NCBI GenBank assembly: GCA_026125385.1
Contig: JAHCLG010000020.1
Span: 1 to 43,474 of the forward strand
From: Legionellales bacterium
GTDB lineage: Bacteria > Pseudomonadota > Gammaproteobacteria > JAHCLG01
Length of the DNA stretch: 43,474 nucleotides
Direction of reading: 5' to 3'
The translations under genes were made by a program, and so were the position numbers. Under the pieces are notes generated by a model that had not been told where the DNA came from, did not search any database, and saw nothing but the letters and a program-made list of their open reading frames with translations. This document shows positions 24,274 through 33,515 of the stretch, one piece after another; within the stretch, counting starts at the first letter, position 1, and each line of letters begins with the position of its first letter.

Positions 24274-27200
24274 TCATCGCTTAACCCGCAAGCTTTTTGC
24301 TAATTGCGCGACCCTTGCCGCCAGTGTTGGATCATTGGCTTTTAACTCATCATAACGTGTAGGATTTTGCGTTAACCATTTCACTTTGGTTTTGAGTGTT
24401 TTTTCCAGCAATAAAATTTGCGCACGATTTTGTTCCGCGTTTTGTTTAAGAGTATCTAAGGTGTTAATCAGGGTTCTAATCTCAGTAAACGTATCCTTTT
24501 TCTGTATAGGCAAAGCGTCAACGGCGGGTTCTGCTTTGAGGGGTGTGGTGTGTTCGGTCAAGGTATTAAGGTGTTGAGCCATTTCAAATTCTTGTCGTGC
24601 GGCGTTCATGGCAGGTTTAAGAAGTTGAGCCGCGATTAATTGTTCGCGAATAGCTTCAACACCCTGAACTTTTAACACATCATTAAAATCCGTTTTCTTT
24701 AACCCTGGAATGGACGCTGGCATTGCTTGCCAAACATCGACACCTTTTAAGGACAGTTGTTGTGCTGCTTCTTTTAATGTTTTTTGCGAACTGGGATCTA
24801 TTCCGTCGTTATCGGCGCAAAATAACACTTGTTTGGTTTCAGGGTAAACCGGAATGCGCTTAAAGTTTTCTACCCCTAACGTGCAATAAACGGTTAGTTC
24901 AGGATAGGCTTCTTTAATGCTTAATGCCGTTTCAGGTCCTTCGGCGACGGCAATCAATTGATTATTTTTGCCACGATTAACGATAACGGCCATCGATTCA
25001 GCGCTGGGTGATCCTAACGTCATTTTTTTGGTTCGAAGTTTTGCTTTGTTGGCTGTTTCAGCATCTAAGTAAATCAGTTGAATAGCACGTAATTTATGAC
25101 GACGTGAAGTCGCTGTCACAACCAATGCCGGCATCGTGCGTTTTAATTGACTATTCCAAGTACTAGGATGATAGCGAAATGTTTCCGGTAATGTACCGAT
25201 TATCCCACGGTGCTCGCGCAAATAACGTTCAGCCAACGTGTTTTCAATCGGTTTAGAATTTTTAAGGATCCGCATGGCGCGCGTAATTTTTGTCTGTTGT
25301 TCTGTATTCAGAGTAACCTGTTGAGAGGTGAGTGGTTGAGGATTAATAGTCAAGGCAATCAATTTTTGCAATTCCGTTGCAGCATTGTTGGCTTTTGTAA
25401 AGAAGGAAGCAGATAATCCTGCATCCAGCAGCGCGTATTGATAACGCGGCAAAGCGCGTTCAATGTTTTTAGCTACCGTTTTCATTTCGGCTTGGACGGC
25501 TTGCCATTGCGTTATTTTAGAATGTGTTGGATTAAAATTGGCATTGCTTTGCGACATATCCGATAGAATAGCTTGTCCCTCATCAAATAATTCTCGCCAT
25601 TGCATGACTTCCTCGACTCGTCGTTGATGTTGGTTCGCTTGGCTTTTTACTTTTTCGATAGTAACGTTAATAGGTAAATCCAACGATTGCTCACGTACGA
25701 TTTCATTAAATAACGTCGCGAATTCAATCTCCGATTGCTGATGAATAAATTTTTTCGCCAAATTATCGCGTCGAGAGATCAGGACATTAAATGTTTGTGT
25801 GGTTGCGGCAAGACGAGGATCTTTTTCACTGAGCCTATTCAAGTGTTGCCAGGTAATACCCACACGCTGGTTAGCGTATTTAAGTTTCTTTTCTAAGCGC
25901 AATAATTGTTTTTCTACGGGTGACAGATCTTTAAATAACAATTGCCGTAGATGAGTTTTCGCTGCTCGGCTAAGTTCATACTGATTGATTTGATGCTCTT
26001 TTAAGAGATAATAGTGCGCGCCTGGATCGCGTAAAATTTCATAAGCAAGTTTTGAAGTTTCTGTTTTGTTGCCTTGAGTAACGTTGGCAATATAATTTAT
26101 CACTCGCTGACGACATAACTCATTGTAAGCCGGTTTATTGAGTTCATTGACATCGATGTTAAAGTAGCGCAAGGCTTTTAAAGCGGGTTGTAAATGCGCT
26201 AGTACGTTATCGGCGCAACGATCACGATATTGAGTATAGCGACCGGCAATCGTTTTTGCTCGGTTAAAGTGTATTTTATGTGAGGGATTATGTTCAGTAT
26301 CTAACACCTTTTTCGTTTCAAAGATTTCGCGCCACGCCCTTCCGTGTGAACGCCTTGCTTCGACATAGCGCTCTACCATTAAAAATGCATTTTTTTCTTC
26401 AGCAGTTAATTTCACCATGAAATTTTCACGCTCAAACGCTTTGGCGTCAGCACGAATTTGTTGCCAGAGAATTTTGGAATCTTCATTATTGCCTAATGCT
26501 AAAATAGATCCATGGTGGGCGCTTGCATCGGTAGTAATGGCATGGGCGATTTTATGACGCTCATCAATCTTCTTTTCCGCAATAGCAGTAAGATAATGAT
26601 TGACCCGCTCGCGATTGCGGTGCTGCGCGGCATAAATTTGCAATTTATACCAGCGGTTGGTGGCCCATTGCTCATGTTCCGGTTTTAATGTTTCATTGGC
26701 TAAGTGTAACGTCGTTTTTCCAATTTGATAAAAATCTAGTGCGGTTTCAAAGCGATCGGCACGACTAAAAATATGATCAGCTAATTCATTGCGTTGTGCT
26801 TGAAGCATTTCAAGATCTAATACTTGCTGACGCGAAACCGGTTTATTTTCCGATGCTGATGTTTTCAGCATTTGATAAATTTGGCCAATTTTGTGCGTCA
26901 GTTGAGTATAGTTTTCTAGGGTTCGGAATGCTTGCCGTTCCTCTTTTGATAAGTGTTTGAGTGTTTTGCGTTTAACATGTTTTGGTACTTGTTCTCTTAG
27001 GTTTTGCATCCACGTTAAATGCTGAAATAGAGGATAGTAAGCCTTGATATTTTCCATTATTTGGCAAGCTAATTTATCGCGTAATACCATTTTTCCGCTG
27101 TGCGCTAATTGTGTATAGTCTTGCATTACCAAGCGATTTTTGTATTGTATTGCGTATTTTTCTAACGCCAGGGTATCAAGACCATAAATCGTGATCGCAT

Positions 27201-30135
27201 GTTCATAGCGCGATTTATCCTGCATAATATGGTATGCCAGTTTTTCACGTCGTCGAAATGCTTGCTCACACGCTTTAAATTCGCCGGTGATTTTAAGAAT
27301 AGCGTAATTTTCTGCAGCGTAATCTTGAGGCTTTAACCCCATTTTTTGCATTTTAGTATCTAAGGCTTGCCAAGCTTTACCCACTTCGCAATGGGCATCA
27401 AAATATTGTGCCACTAACACGGCATCTTGCCGACGCTCATACATGCGCTCAATTTTATTTTCTTGTGCAAGTTGCGCATGGATCTGGTTGCGGTATTTTT
27501 CAGGACGAAGCCTGAATTCTATTTTTTCGGCGAGATCCGCTGCCAGTGATTTAAAATGGCGTTTTAGCGTTTCTTTCCAATCATTTTCTAATTTTTTGGT
27601 GATTTCAATCCCTCGACGTTCCGCAAAAGCTTTCGGGAAATTAAGGATACTGTCTTTTAGGGCGAGCCTACTTAGATCTCGCTTTAGGTCGTCAACCGTG
27701 GGATAGTGTGTTTTATCACCATAAATTTTTGTTTTGTAGCGGTGACGGCTTAACGCCACGTAAACTAATTGCCGTAACCAGCCGCCTTTACCCAGATACA
27801 CAAAACTTTCATCAAACGTGGTGCCCTGTGATTTATGAACAGTTGCTGCGTAGCCGTAGGTAACATGGCGACATTCTTGGGGAGTAAAGCGAACACGTTG
27901 TTGCTTCTCACCGTCGAGTAACGCCTCAATCGATAAAACTCGGCCTGATTCTGTGATATCAACGTGAGTGATTGTCGCAAAACGACCGTTTTTTACACCG
28001 AGTTTAGGATTATTTTTAGTAAATAAAATACGGTCATTTTTGGCGAGTAAAAGTGTACCGTGCTGCGTATAAGCCTCATAACCGGGTGCTAATTGCTGTG
28101 CGTGAATACGAGCGCTTCTGATCGCTTTATTGAGCTTATCAACATCTTCGTTTCGGTAAGCAAGGACAATACGCTCAGTAAGCGGTGCTTCCGCACGTTT
28201 CCAATCGTCAACTAATTTTGCAATAGCAGCTTGTTCATCCGTTACCAACTCAATAAGCTGATGCTCATCATACGCGTCAATGGCTTTTGCTATATCGCCA
28301 GCGGAGAGTTGTTGCGTAGCGGTGCGCTGCCATTCCACTTTTTGACGGTAAACGGTTTGTATTTCAGCAAATCCAAAGCGCTCAAGCATCGCTCTAAATA
28401 TCGCGCCAGGCCCGACCGGCTGTAGTTGATCAGGATCGCCCACTAAGACCAGTTTAGCGTTTGCTTTTGTAACGGCTCTCAATATTTTTAACATTGACAC
28501 GCTATCAGTCATGCCCGCTTCATCCATGACGACGACCGATTTTTTATCCAGCGTTAAATGATTATTCTCTAAAGCGTAATTGAAGGATTCGATGGTTTTA
28601 GCATGAATGCCAGCGTCACGCTCTAACCCGTCGGCCGCGATCCCTGACAGTGCAACCCCGTAAACATTCAGCCCTTGAGACTGCCACACCGCTTTAGCCG
28701 CGCCAAGCGAAAAACTTTTGCCGGTACCGGCGCGGCCAACCAAACAGCGAATAGCAGGCTTACTTAACAGGTGTTTAACGGCATTGTGTTGTTCATCGGT
28801 TAACTGTTTACCCGACTCTTTTTCATAGCGAGCCAGTTCATTTTTGATAGTACGATGAGTGATCCGATGATGATGGGTTTGATGAAGGGTATCCGCTAAC
28901 GTGATAGCCTCATTTTCAAGGGTAAACATGTTTTGCGTGGTATAGTACTCGCGTCCATCTTCGCCTAGTCCTAAAGGCAGGAGTAAATTGCTCTGTTTAA
29001 TTGCCGTAAGTGCTTGTGTGAAAAGTTCAGCATCGGCGATTTCCGCACTTAACGCTGTGGCTAGTGTGCGTTCATTGAAGACGGCATCATGATGTTCAAT
29101 TTTTTTAAGTAACGTTACAATACGTTCCGGCGTCATCCATTTTGCCGCCGGTTGTTCTTCAGCGGCCAGAGTAGAAAGAATTTGCGCGGTGATTTCAGGA
29201 GAGATCGGATGATTAGTGTGGGTTACTAAGTTATCTTGGTTATTGACATAAGTACTGAGCGCGTTTGCAACATGTTCATGGGTAAAATGATCACGGCTGA
29301 TTTCTGCTTTAGCAGTAAGCAACTGCGGATTGCTCGCAATGCGCTTTAAGTTTTCCTGACAGATGGCTTGCGACTGCTTAACCCGCTCAGTGTCTAACCC
29401 GCGAGCTGACATATCTTTAACCGCTTTACCAAGATGGATCGTGGGTAAAAGATCAACGCCTTGATCTTTGTAGGAGCGATGATCAATGCGCTCGCCGTGA
29501 CCGTGCATGCGTAAATGAAAATTCGCATAGTCGGCCCAAGCTTTGCGCCAGGTTTGTAATAACTCTTTTTTATTCCACGCCGTAACCTTGGCGCCAAAAC
29601 CTTCTTCAGTAAGTTTGCGCATGGTTAATAACACATGAACGTGTGGATTGCCTATATCCCAATGAACACTCCAGTCAGCAATCATGCCAACGCTTACGAA
29701 TTGATCTTGTATGAATTCACGAGCAAGCTCAATGGATTGCTCTTCATTCAATTCAATGGGTAATGAAAATTCTACCTCACGGGCTAATTGTGAGTCTTTA
29801 CGCTTTTCGGTTCGTTCAACTAAATTCCACAATACTTCAGAGCTTTTATGTTGATCAGCAGAGTCTTGTGGAAGGGGGTTCATTATTTTCGGTGCCAGTA
29901 ATGGATAGGCTTTCTGCTTAAGTACGCCATTAGACGCTAAACGCTGTGCCCAGTCCGGCGCATTGTCAGGAACAAGTAGGGCACTGTAGATAACACCGTG
30001 TTTTTTTCTGTAGTCATAGGTTTCACCTTCTTGTTCATCATACATCATTGTTGCACGTCGGTAAGCAGCAGAAGCAATAGCATTCTGCCCACGTGATCGT
30101 GATACGGTTTTGACATGAAGATGATACATGGCCAT
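24274..30135 (-). CDS. traA: Giant MobA/MobL-TraA relaxase-helicase with Toprim region
   Basis: The product has 1953 residues from ATG 30135, chosen because MAMYHLHVKTVSRS is the usual family start and AAGGAAAA precedes it. The N-terminal relaxase has the three-histidine site (NPHVHVLL near 165, plus His158). Next is a RecD/TraI-like helicase with Walker A GRAGTGKS near 467-474, VVVMDEAGM near 534-542 and GYAATVHKSQG near 800. About 800 residues of charged helical sequence follow. A Toprim-like region near 1640-1840 has AEGPETALSIKEA and CADNDG. The last 61 residues match the tail of the Fic toxin. It nicks oriT, unwinds the strand and pilots it through VirD4. The Toprim part may add a primase-like activity, which is inference. 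Confidence 0.93.
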   Translation of the reverse strand: MAMYHLHVKTVSRSRGQNAIASAAYRRATMMYDEQEGETYDYRKKHGVIYSALLVPDNAPDWAQRLASNGVLKQKAYPLLAPKIMNPLPQDSADQHKSSEVLWNLVERTEKRKDSQLAREVEFSLPIELNEEQSIELAREFIQDQFVSVGMIADWSVHWDIGNPHVHVLLTMRKLTEEGFGAKVTAWNKKELLQTWRKAWADYANFHLRMHGHGERIDHRSYKDQGVDLLPTIHLGKAVKDMSARGLDTERVKQSQAICQENLKRIASNPQLLTAKAEISRDHFTHEHVANALSTYVNNQDNLVTHTNHPISPEITAQILSTLAAEEQPAAKWMTPERIVTLLKKIEHHDAVFNERTLATALSAEIADAELFTQALTAIKQSNLLLPLGLGEDGREYYTTQNMFTLENEAITLADTLHQTHHHRITHRTIKNELARYEKESGKQLTDEQHNAVKHLLSKPAIRCLVGRAGTGKSFSLGAAKAVWQSQGLNVYGVALSGIAADGLERDAGIHAKTIESFNYALENNHLTLDKKSVVVMDEAGMTDSVSMLKILRAVTKANAKLVLVGDPDQLQPVGPGAIFRAMLERFGFAEIQTVYRQKVEWQRTATQQLSAGDIAKAIDAYDEHQLIELVTDEQAAIAKLVDDWKRAEAPLTERIVLAYRNEDVDKLNKAIRSARIHAQQLAPGYEAYTQHGTLLLAKNDRILFTKNNPKLGVKNGRFATITHVDITESGRVLSIEALLDGEKQQRVRFTPQECRHVTYGYAATVHKSQGTTFDESFVYLGKGGWLRQLVYVALSRHRYKTKIYGDKTHYPTVDDLKRDLSRLALKDSILNFPKAFAERRGIEITKKLENDWKETLKRHFKSLAADLAEKIEFRLRPEKYRNQIHAQLAQENKIERMYERRQDAVLVAQYFDAHCEVGKAWQALDTKMQKMGLKPQDYAAENYAILKITGEFKACEQAFRRREKLAYHIMQDKSRYEHAITIYGLDTLALEKYAIQYKNRLVMQDYTQLAHSGKMVLRDKLACQIMENIKAYYPLFQHLTWMQNLREQVPKHVKRKTLKHLSKEERQAFRTLENYTQLTHKIGQIYQMLKTSASENKPVSRQQVLDLEMLQAQRNELADHIFSRADRFETALDFYQIGKTTLHLANETLKPEHEQWATNRWYKLQIYAAQHRNRERVNHYLTAIAEKKIDERHKIAHAITTDASAHHGSILALGNNEDSKILWQQIRADAKAFERENFMVKLTAEEKNAFLMVERYVEARRSHGRAWREIFETKKVLDTEHNPSHKIHFNRAKTIAGRYTQYRDRCADNVLAHLQPALKALRYFNIDVNELNKPAYNELCRQRVINYIANVTQGNKTETSKLAYEILRDPGAHYYLLKEHQINQYELSRAAKTHLRQLLFKDLSPVEKQLLRLEKKLKYANQRVGITWQHLNRLSEKDPRLAATTQTFNVLISRRDNLAKKFIHQQSEIEFATLFNEIVREQSLDLPINVTIEKVKSQANQHQRRVEEVMQWRELFDEGQAILSDMSQSNANFNPTHSKITQWQAVQAEMKTVAKNIERALPRYQYALLDAGLSASFFTKANNAATELQKLIALTINPQPLTSQQVTLNTEQQTKITRAMRILKNSKPIENTLAERYLREHRGIIGTLPETFRYHPSTWNSQLKRTMPALVVTATSRRHKLRAIQLIYLDAETANKAKLRTKKMTLGSPSAESMAVIVNRGKNNQLIAVAEGPETALSIKEAYPELTVYCTLGVENFKRIPVYPETKQVLFCADNDGIDPSSQKTLKEAAQQLSLKGVDVWQAMPASIPGLKKTDFNDVLKVQGVEAIREQLIAAQLLKPAMNAARQEFEMAQHLNTLTEHTTPLKAEPAVDALPIQKKDTFTEIRTLINTLDTLKQNAEQNRAQILLLEKTLKTKVKWLTQNPTRYDELKANDPTLAARVAQLAKSLRVKR

Positions 30136-30179
30136 TGTGGCAAACTTTTCCTTGAAAATCATCATAAATTAATCCATTT

Positions 30180-30240
30180 CATTGTAGCGTTAGCACAGAT
30201 GTTGCGCAAGCAATATATAAGTGCGCTATTTTGGCAATAG
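30180..30240. other. candidate origin of transfer (oriT)
   Basis: The region between the divergent relaxase and TraC/TraD genes holds ATAAGTGCGC at 30217-30226. It resembles the TAAGTGCGC-type nick core of MOB-Q origins. Close by are TTGCGCAA (30202-30209), a self-complementary octamer, and GCGTTAGCAC. Position and motif fit oriT for a MobA/MobL relaxase. The nick position is not proven. Confidence 0.5.
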
Positions 30241-30580
30241 ACTTGCTGGGTGCTTCGCACTTTGTTATTATTAATTCGATTTTTTGGTAAATTAATCTTT
30301 TTACGCTTTTTTATTTTTAGGTGGGGCGGAAATTTTTTTATTCATTAAAGGGGTGGCGTCTGTTTAATGAAATAATAGTGGCATAGAAAGTACAAGGCGT
30401 TATAGTAAGATCGATACGCACCGTTAGCTCGCAAGCTCGCCTTATACGCCCGTTTACCGGCTGTGTTCTTGTTTACTGCGTGGCGGGCGTTCTACGTGAG
30501 CATTGCCTCCCGTACTCGGTTGTGGCTGCGCCACTTTGATGGTTAATAATGGTTTTGTAAAATTAACTGGGGAAAATACC
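30241..30580. other. non-coding region upstream of the traC-like gene
   Basis: I see no gene in this 340-base stretch. It contains short inverted elements (GTGC-TTC-GCAC near 30251, GCTCGCAAGCTCGC near 30426) and GC-rich blocks unlike the surrounding AT-rich DNA. It may extend the transfer origin and carry the promoter for the traC/traD-like genes. Confidence 0.45.
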
Positions 30581-30913
30581 ATGGCAGAATATGCAAATAA
30601 ACTGTTAGAGCTCGCTCAAAGAAAACAACGATTAATTGAAGAAGAAACGAGACTCATTCAAAAACGTAAAACTGAGATCGCTAATTTAGCGGAGCGTTTT
30701 ACCGTCTTAACCGCAACCGATGAAATCTTTGCAGCCTTATTTAATGAACTTGCTCAAGCCTTAAATGAAAAAAGCGCAAAGCTTAAGGAGTGGGAAACTC
30801 ACGGTGCCCGATTTCTCAAATCACGCAAAAACACCACAACAACTAAAGCAAGTCATGGCTCAGCAAAGAAAACTCATTCGTCAGTATCAACGGACGCGCA
30901 TGCTGGAACGTAA
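30581..30913 (+). CDS. TraC-like relaxosome accessory protein
   Basis: The 110-residue protein starts at ATG 30581, preceded by CTGGGGA. It is helical and charged (LLELAQRKQRLIEEETRLIQ), with the segment IFAALFNELAQAL and a Ser/Thr/Lys-rich tail. Position next to a TraA-type relaxase and before a TraD-like gene matches the traC-traD module of Ti-type transfer regions, where small basic proteins help the relaxase at oriT. Similarity to TraC is weak by eye. Its 3' end overlaps the next gene in another frame by about 110 bases. Confidence 0.6.
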   Translation: MAEYANKLLELAQRKQRLIEEETRLIQKRKTEIANLAERFTVLTATDEIFAALFNELAQALNEKSAKLKEWETHGARFLKSRKNTTTTKASHGSAKKTHSSVSTDAHAGT

Positions 30914-31115
30914 AGAAGATACCCGCCGCAAAATTCAATTGGGTGGGTTAATAAAAAAAGCAGGGTTAGACAACGAACCATCCGCAATTATTTTCGGTTT
31001 GTTGTTAGAAGCCGCTGAAATATTACAATCACCACAAGCAGAGCAGGTTCGCAGTCGTTGGAGATTAAAAGGCGATCTTGCTTTTCATCAAGATAAAAAA
31101 AGAGAAACACGTTAA
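30804..31115 (+). CDS. traD: TraD-family conjugal transfer accessory protein
   Basis: Residues from RMLERKEDTRRKIQLGGLIK through GLLLEAAEIL match the small TraD family of Ti-type plasmids. I start at GTG 30804 (MPDFSNHAKTPQQ..), which has AAGGAG 13 bases upstream. ATG 30765 and ATG 30855 are alternatives, and ATG 30900 would give the 71-residue length of rhizobial TraD. The N-terminal extension looks genuinely coding (QQLKQVMAQQRKLIRQYQ), so the overlap with the previous gene seems real. It is thought to act at oriT with the relaxase. Confidence 0.72.
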   Translation: MPDFSNHAKTPQQLKQVMAQQRKLIRQYQRTRMLERKEDTRRKIQLGGLIKKAGLDNEPSAIIFGLLLEAAEILQSPQAEQVRSRWRLKGDLAFHQDKKRETR

Positions 31116-31145
31116 TGGTAGCACTTATTTTACCTGGCAAAATTA

Positions 31146-31448
31146 TTATGACAGCATAGATATTCCGTGTTTATCAACAATATTCAATAATTTTAAAATC
31201 GCACCTTGAGGGCGTCGTTGCCCGTGCTCCATGCTTCTCACCATTTCAGGGCTAATATTGAGATACATAGCAAACACCGCCTGGCTTAATTTTTCTCGTT
31301 CTCGCAAGCGTTGGATGTCTTCCCCGGTGTAGGTGATCAATTCAGGCCGTTCATCATCCGTTAAATCTCGTAACGTTTTCTTGTCAATAAGATCGGCTTT
31401 ATACAACCCTCTTGCAATATCATGAATGGTATCGTTTAAATTAGACAT
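31146..31448 (-). CDS. HigA/NadS-like XRE antitoxin
   Basis: The 100-residue protein has a C-terminal helix-turn-helix: YTGEDIQRLREREKLSQAVF, then YLNISPEMVRSMEHGQRRPQ. This N-terminal lead followed by HTH is usual for antitoxins paired with RelE-type toxins whose gene comes first. The start overlaps the toxin stop by eight bases, so the pair is translationally coupled. It would neutralise the toxin and repress the promoter at 31849-31877. Confidence 0.85.
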   Translation of the reverse strand: MSNLNDTIHDIARGLYKADLIDKKTLRDLTDDERPELITYTGEDIQRLREREKLSQAVFAMYLNISPEMVRSMEHGQRRPQGAILKLLNIVDKHGISMLS

Positions 31449-31830
31449 AATGATTTACCTCATAAAGTTCACCCAATTCAATCATATGAGTGATCCCTTG
31501 TTCATTCAGTTTAAGTAAAATTTCAGCGAGTACTTTTAACTTCTTAAATTCACTCTTCGTGATATTGTCTTTTTCATTTTTGGAAAACAAATGTAGCCAG
31601 ATCACCTTGTCACCTTGATTAAAGGCTAGAATACTACGGCTGCCACCACTTTTTCCTTTCCCCGCTTTAGACGCTATTCTAAGCTTATAAAGCCCACCGC
31701 CTAATGAATATCGCTGCTGTCCTTTTTCATCCAGAGTAAAAAAATCCGTCACCGTTTCAATCAGTAAATGATCGGATACCTCCGCTCTTTTAGATTCCAT
31801 TGCAAATTTTTTAACTTTGTAATACTTCAA
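31441..31830 (-). CDS. RelE/HigB-type toxin
   Basis: The 129-residue protein shows the RelE-family core GGGLYKLRIASKAGKGKSGG, then SRSILAFNQGDKVIWLHLFS and a final KSEFKKLK. Toxins of this group (PF06296-like) cut mRNA on the ribosome or otherwise stop translation. The basic residues KLR and SRS are in place. A second in-frame ATG at 31800 could be used. It comes first in its operon with the XRE antitoxin, behind a well-formed promoter and operator. Confidence 0.82.
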   Translation of the reverse strand: MKYYKVKKFAMESKRAEVSDHLLIETVTDFFTLDEKGQQRYSLGGGLYKLRIASKAGKGKSGGSRSILAFNQGDKVIWLHLFSKNEKDNITKSEFKKLKVLAEILLKLNEQGITHMIELGELYEVNHYV

Positions 31831-31848
31831 ATTTCACCATCCATTGCT

Positions 31849-31877
31849 ATTATACACTGTATTATAATACAATGTAA
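31849..31877 (-). promoter_or_regulatory. promoter and operator of the HigBA-like pair
   Basis: On the reverse strand TTACAT (31877-31872) and TATAAT (31854-31849) are 17 bases apart. The spacer holds the perfect 14-base palindrome TGTATTATAATACA (31858-31871). A repressor bound there would exclude RNA polymerase, the standard arrangement for autoregulation by a TA complex. Confidence 0.7.
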
Positions 31878-31962
31878 CATATATATCAAGTCAACACCAA
31901 GCCGCTTATTGAGTAATTTTTAATTGGGGACTTTTTATAAAGCCCCCGTTAAATAACAAGTA

Positions 31963-32457
31963 TTAAGCTGACGTACTAAGCTTTTTTTGATCCTCTCTAA
32001 TTATTTGGCTACCGTAAGCAGTGCGGATCTCATTCATAGACCAAGTAGCACCATAACGACGTGAACGTTTTTCAGCTGGACGAAAATACCATTTTGCCTT
32101 TTTAACCGCCCATTTAAACCCTGCGTTTTTTAATATGTCTTTGTGTGGTTTTGTGTTGCCATCAACCCAAACCCAGCACCCGCATATTTCAATATTAAGA
32201 CCTAAATTGAGGATAGCGCGTAACGCATCCGCTAATATTTCAGGGTATTCACTCATGATCTGATTATCATAGACAGTGACGTTTTCTTCATTTTTTACGA
32301 GTTCATAAGCAATATTGATCATTTTCATGATCTCAGCACCAGCGGAGTTGCGATCAGGATGAAATTCTTTCGCCTTGGAGCGATAAGCGCGTTTAATGTC
32401 TTCGTTTGAGATGGAGCCTGTTAAGCCCAATAATTGCAATGCTTGAAATTTATTCAT
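31963..32457 (-). CDS. J-domain protein
   Basis: The 164-residue protein has an N-terminal J domain (residues 3-65): FQALQLLGLTGSISNEDIKR, then YRSKAKEFHPDRNSAG with the HPD loop that stimulates DnaK. It lacks the Gly/Phe and zinc regions of DnaJ. The C-terminal part (ADALRAILNLGLNIEICGCW, then WYFRPAEKRSRRYG) is of a type common in mobile elements and may recruit a DNA-bound client. It is divergent from the two-gene unknown operon, with 233 bases between the starts. A role as co-chaperone for replication or plasmid maintenance is possible. Confidence 0.85.
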   Translation of the reverse strand: MNKFQALQLLGLTGSISNEDIKRAYRSKAKEFHPDRNSAGAEIMKMINIAYELVKNEENVTVYDNQIMSEYPEILADALRAILNLGLNIEICGCWVWVDGNTKPHKDILKNAGFKWAVKKAKWYFRPAEKRSRRYGATWSMNEIRTAYGSQIIREDQKKLSTSA

Positions 32458-32577
32458 GATTAATACCTCTAATGTTGTTGACTGATGTTCGTATTGAACG
32501 AATTCATTATCTGATAATCCCCGCTAATTGTCAATCTTTTATATCTTTATTTTAGATGTTTTTATTCTATATTTTTG

Positions 32578-32606
32578 TTGACGAATGGATAATTGAAGCT
32601 TATGAT
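32578..32606 (+). promoter_or_regulatory. sigma70-like promoter for the 32691 operon
   Basis: TTGACG (32578-32583) and TATGAT (32601-32606) are separated by 17 bases and read towards the gene at 32691. The leader is about 80 bases and ends in AGGAGAAG. A small inverted repeat, TTCGT-ATTGA-ACGAA (32488-32502), lies on the J-domain side. Confidence 0.6.
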
Positions 32607-32690
32607 AGAACCTAGTGAACTTTCATTAAGACGGTTTACAGTGTTTATTAGCTACTACCAGCATCAGACATAAAATCAGGAGAAGATAAA

Positions 32691-33515
32691 ATGATAGAGT
32701 TAAAGCCACAACCCAGTAATCTTGCTTTGCAACAAGATATTTCATTTACACATATTATTAAAAGAACTTATCCTTGCTACGATCATTATACGAATGTCTA
32801 CTTTGATCCACAGTTTAACAATTTCTTTATCAAAGAACCTGTAGGCAATGCCGAAATAACAGCAAGCCATTTGATCTTTTTCCCAACGTTGGCTAAAAAA
32901 TTAAGAAACTTAAAACATTATCCTACCTATACCATTAACGTGGATTTAACAAAAATAACTCAAAGAAATGAGAAAGGGATCCAATCCACCATTGATAGCT
33001 TTCAACAATTAGACTCAGAGCTTGCGACACACCGTCAAATAAAAGCAAGTCTCGATGCGACGGTAAATAATTTAATTATGCTCTACAGTCAAGATAAAGT
33101 CATACCACGATACGAAGGTGAAAAACCCTATTATACCCGTCATGGCGGGGGTTTAAGTCGCGCCGGCTACCTGATTAAAATATCAGGGGTTACTTATTTT
33201 AATAAAGTCTCACCAAAGGTATTTAAACCTAAAATTGAACTCTACAGGCTATGCCCTGATGCGCTAATCAAATTACATATTGATCCATCGGCTTTTAATG
33301 CGCTTAAATTACCTTACATTCGATATTTAGCAGGCGGTGTGATCAACACTCCTATTTTTATACTGCGTTGTGCAAAAAAATACGGCTGTCGTGGAAAACT
33401 CGTCTATTGTGATTTGCATAGCGGAAAATTAACCACCTTGTTAAGCATTGCTAGAAAATGGGCATATCGCTATGCTCGTGACGTTAAATTCCAAATTTTT
33501 GAAGGTAAACACTAA
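32691..33515 (+). CDS. Unknown protein A of a two-gene operon
   Basis: The 274-residue soluble protein has a strong ribosome site (AGGAGA). It has no signal or membrane span. Notable stretches are RYEGEKPYYTRHGGGLSRAG, KVFKPKIELYRLCPDALIK and, near the end, CAKKYGCRGKLVYCDLHSG. Four cysteines cluster in the last third. The basic, aromatic-rich C-terminus (IARKWAYRYARDVKF) could bind nucleic acid. I do not recognise the family. It abuts the next gene exactly (stop at 33515, ATG at 33516), so both are one operon. Confidence 0.7.
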   Translation: MIELKPQPSNLALQQDISFTHIIKRTYPCYDHYTNVYFDPQFNNFFIKEPVGNAEITASHLIFFPTLAKKLRNLKHYPTYTINVDLTKITQRNEKGIQSTIDSFQQLDSELATHRQIKASLDATVNNLIMLYSQDKVIPRYEGEKPYYTRHGGGLSRAGYLIKISGVTYFNKVSPKVFKPKIELYRLCPDALIKLHIDPSAFNALKLPYIRYLAGGVINTPIFILRCAKKYGCRGKLVYCDLHSGKLTTLLSIARKWAYRYARDVKFQIFEGKH

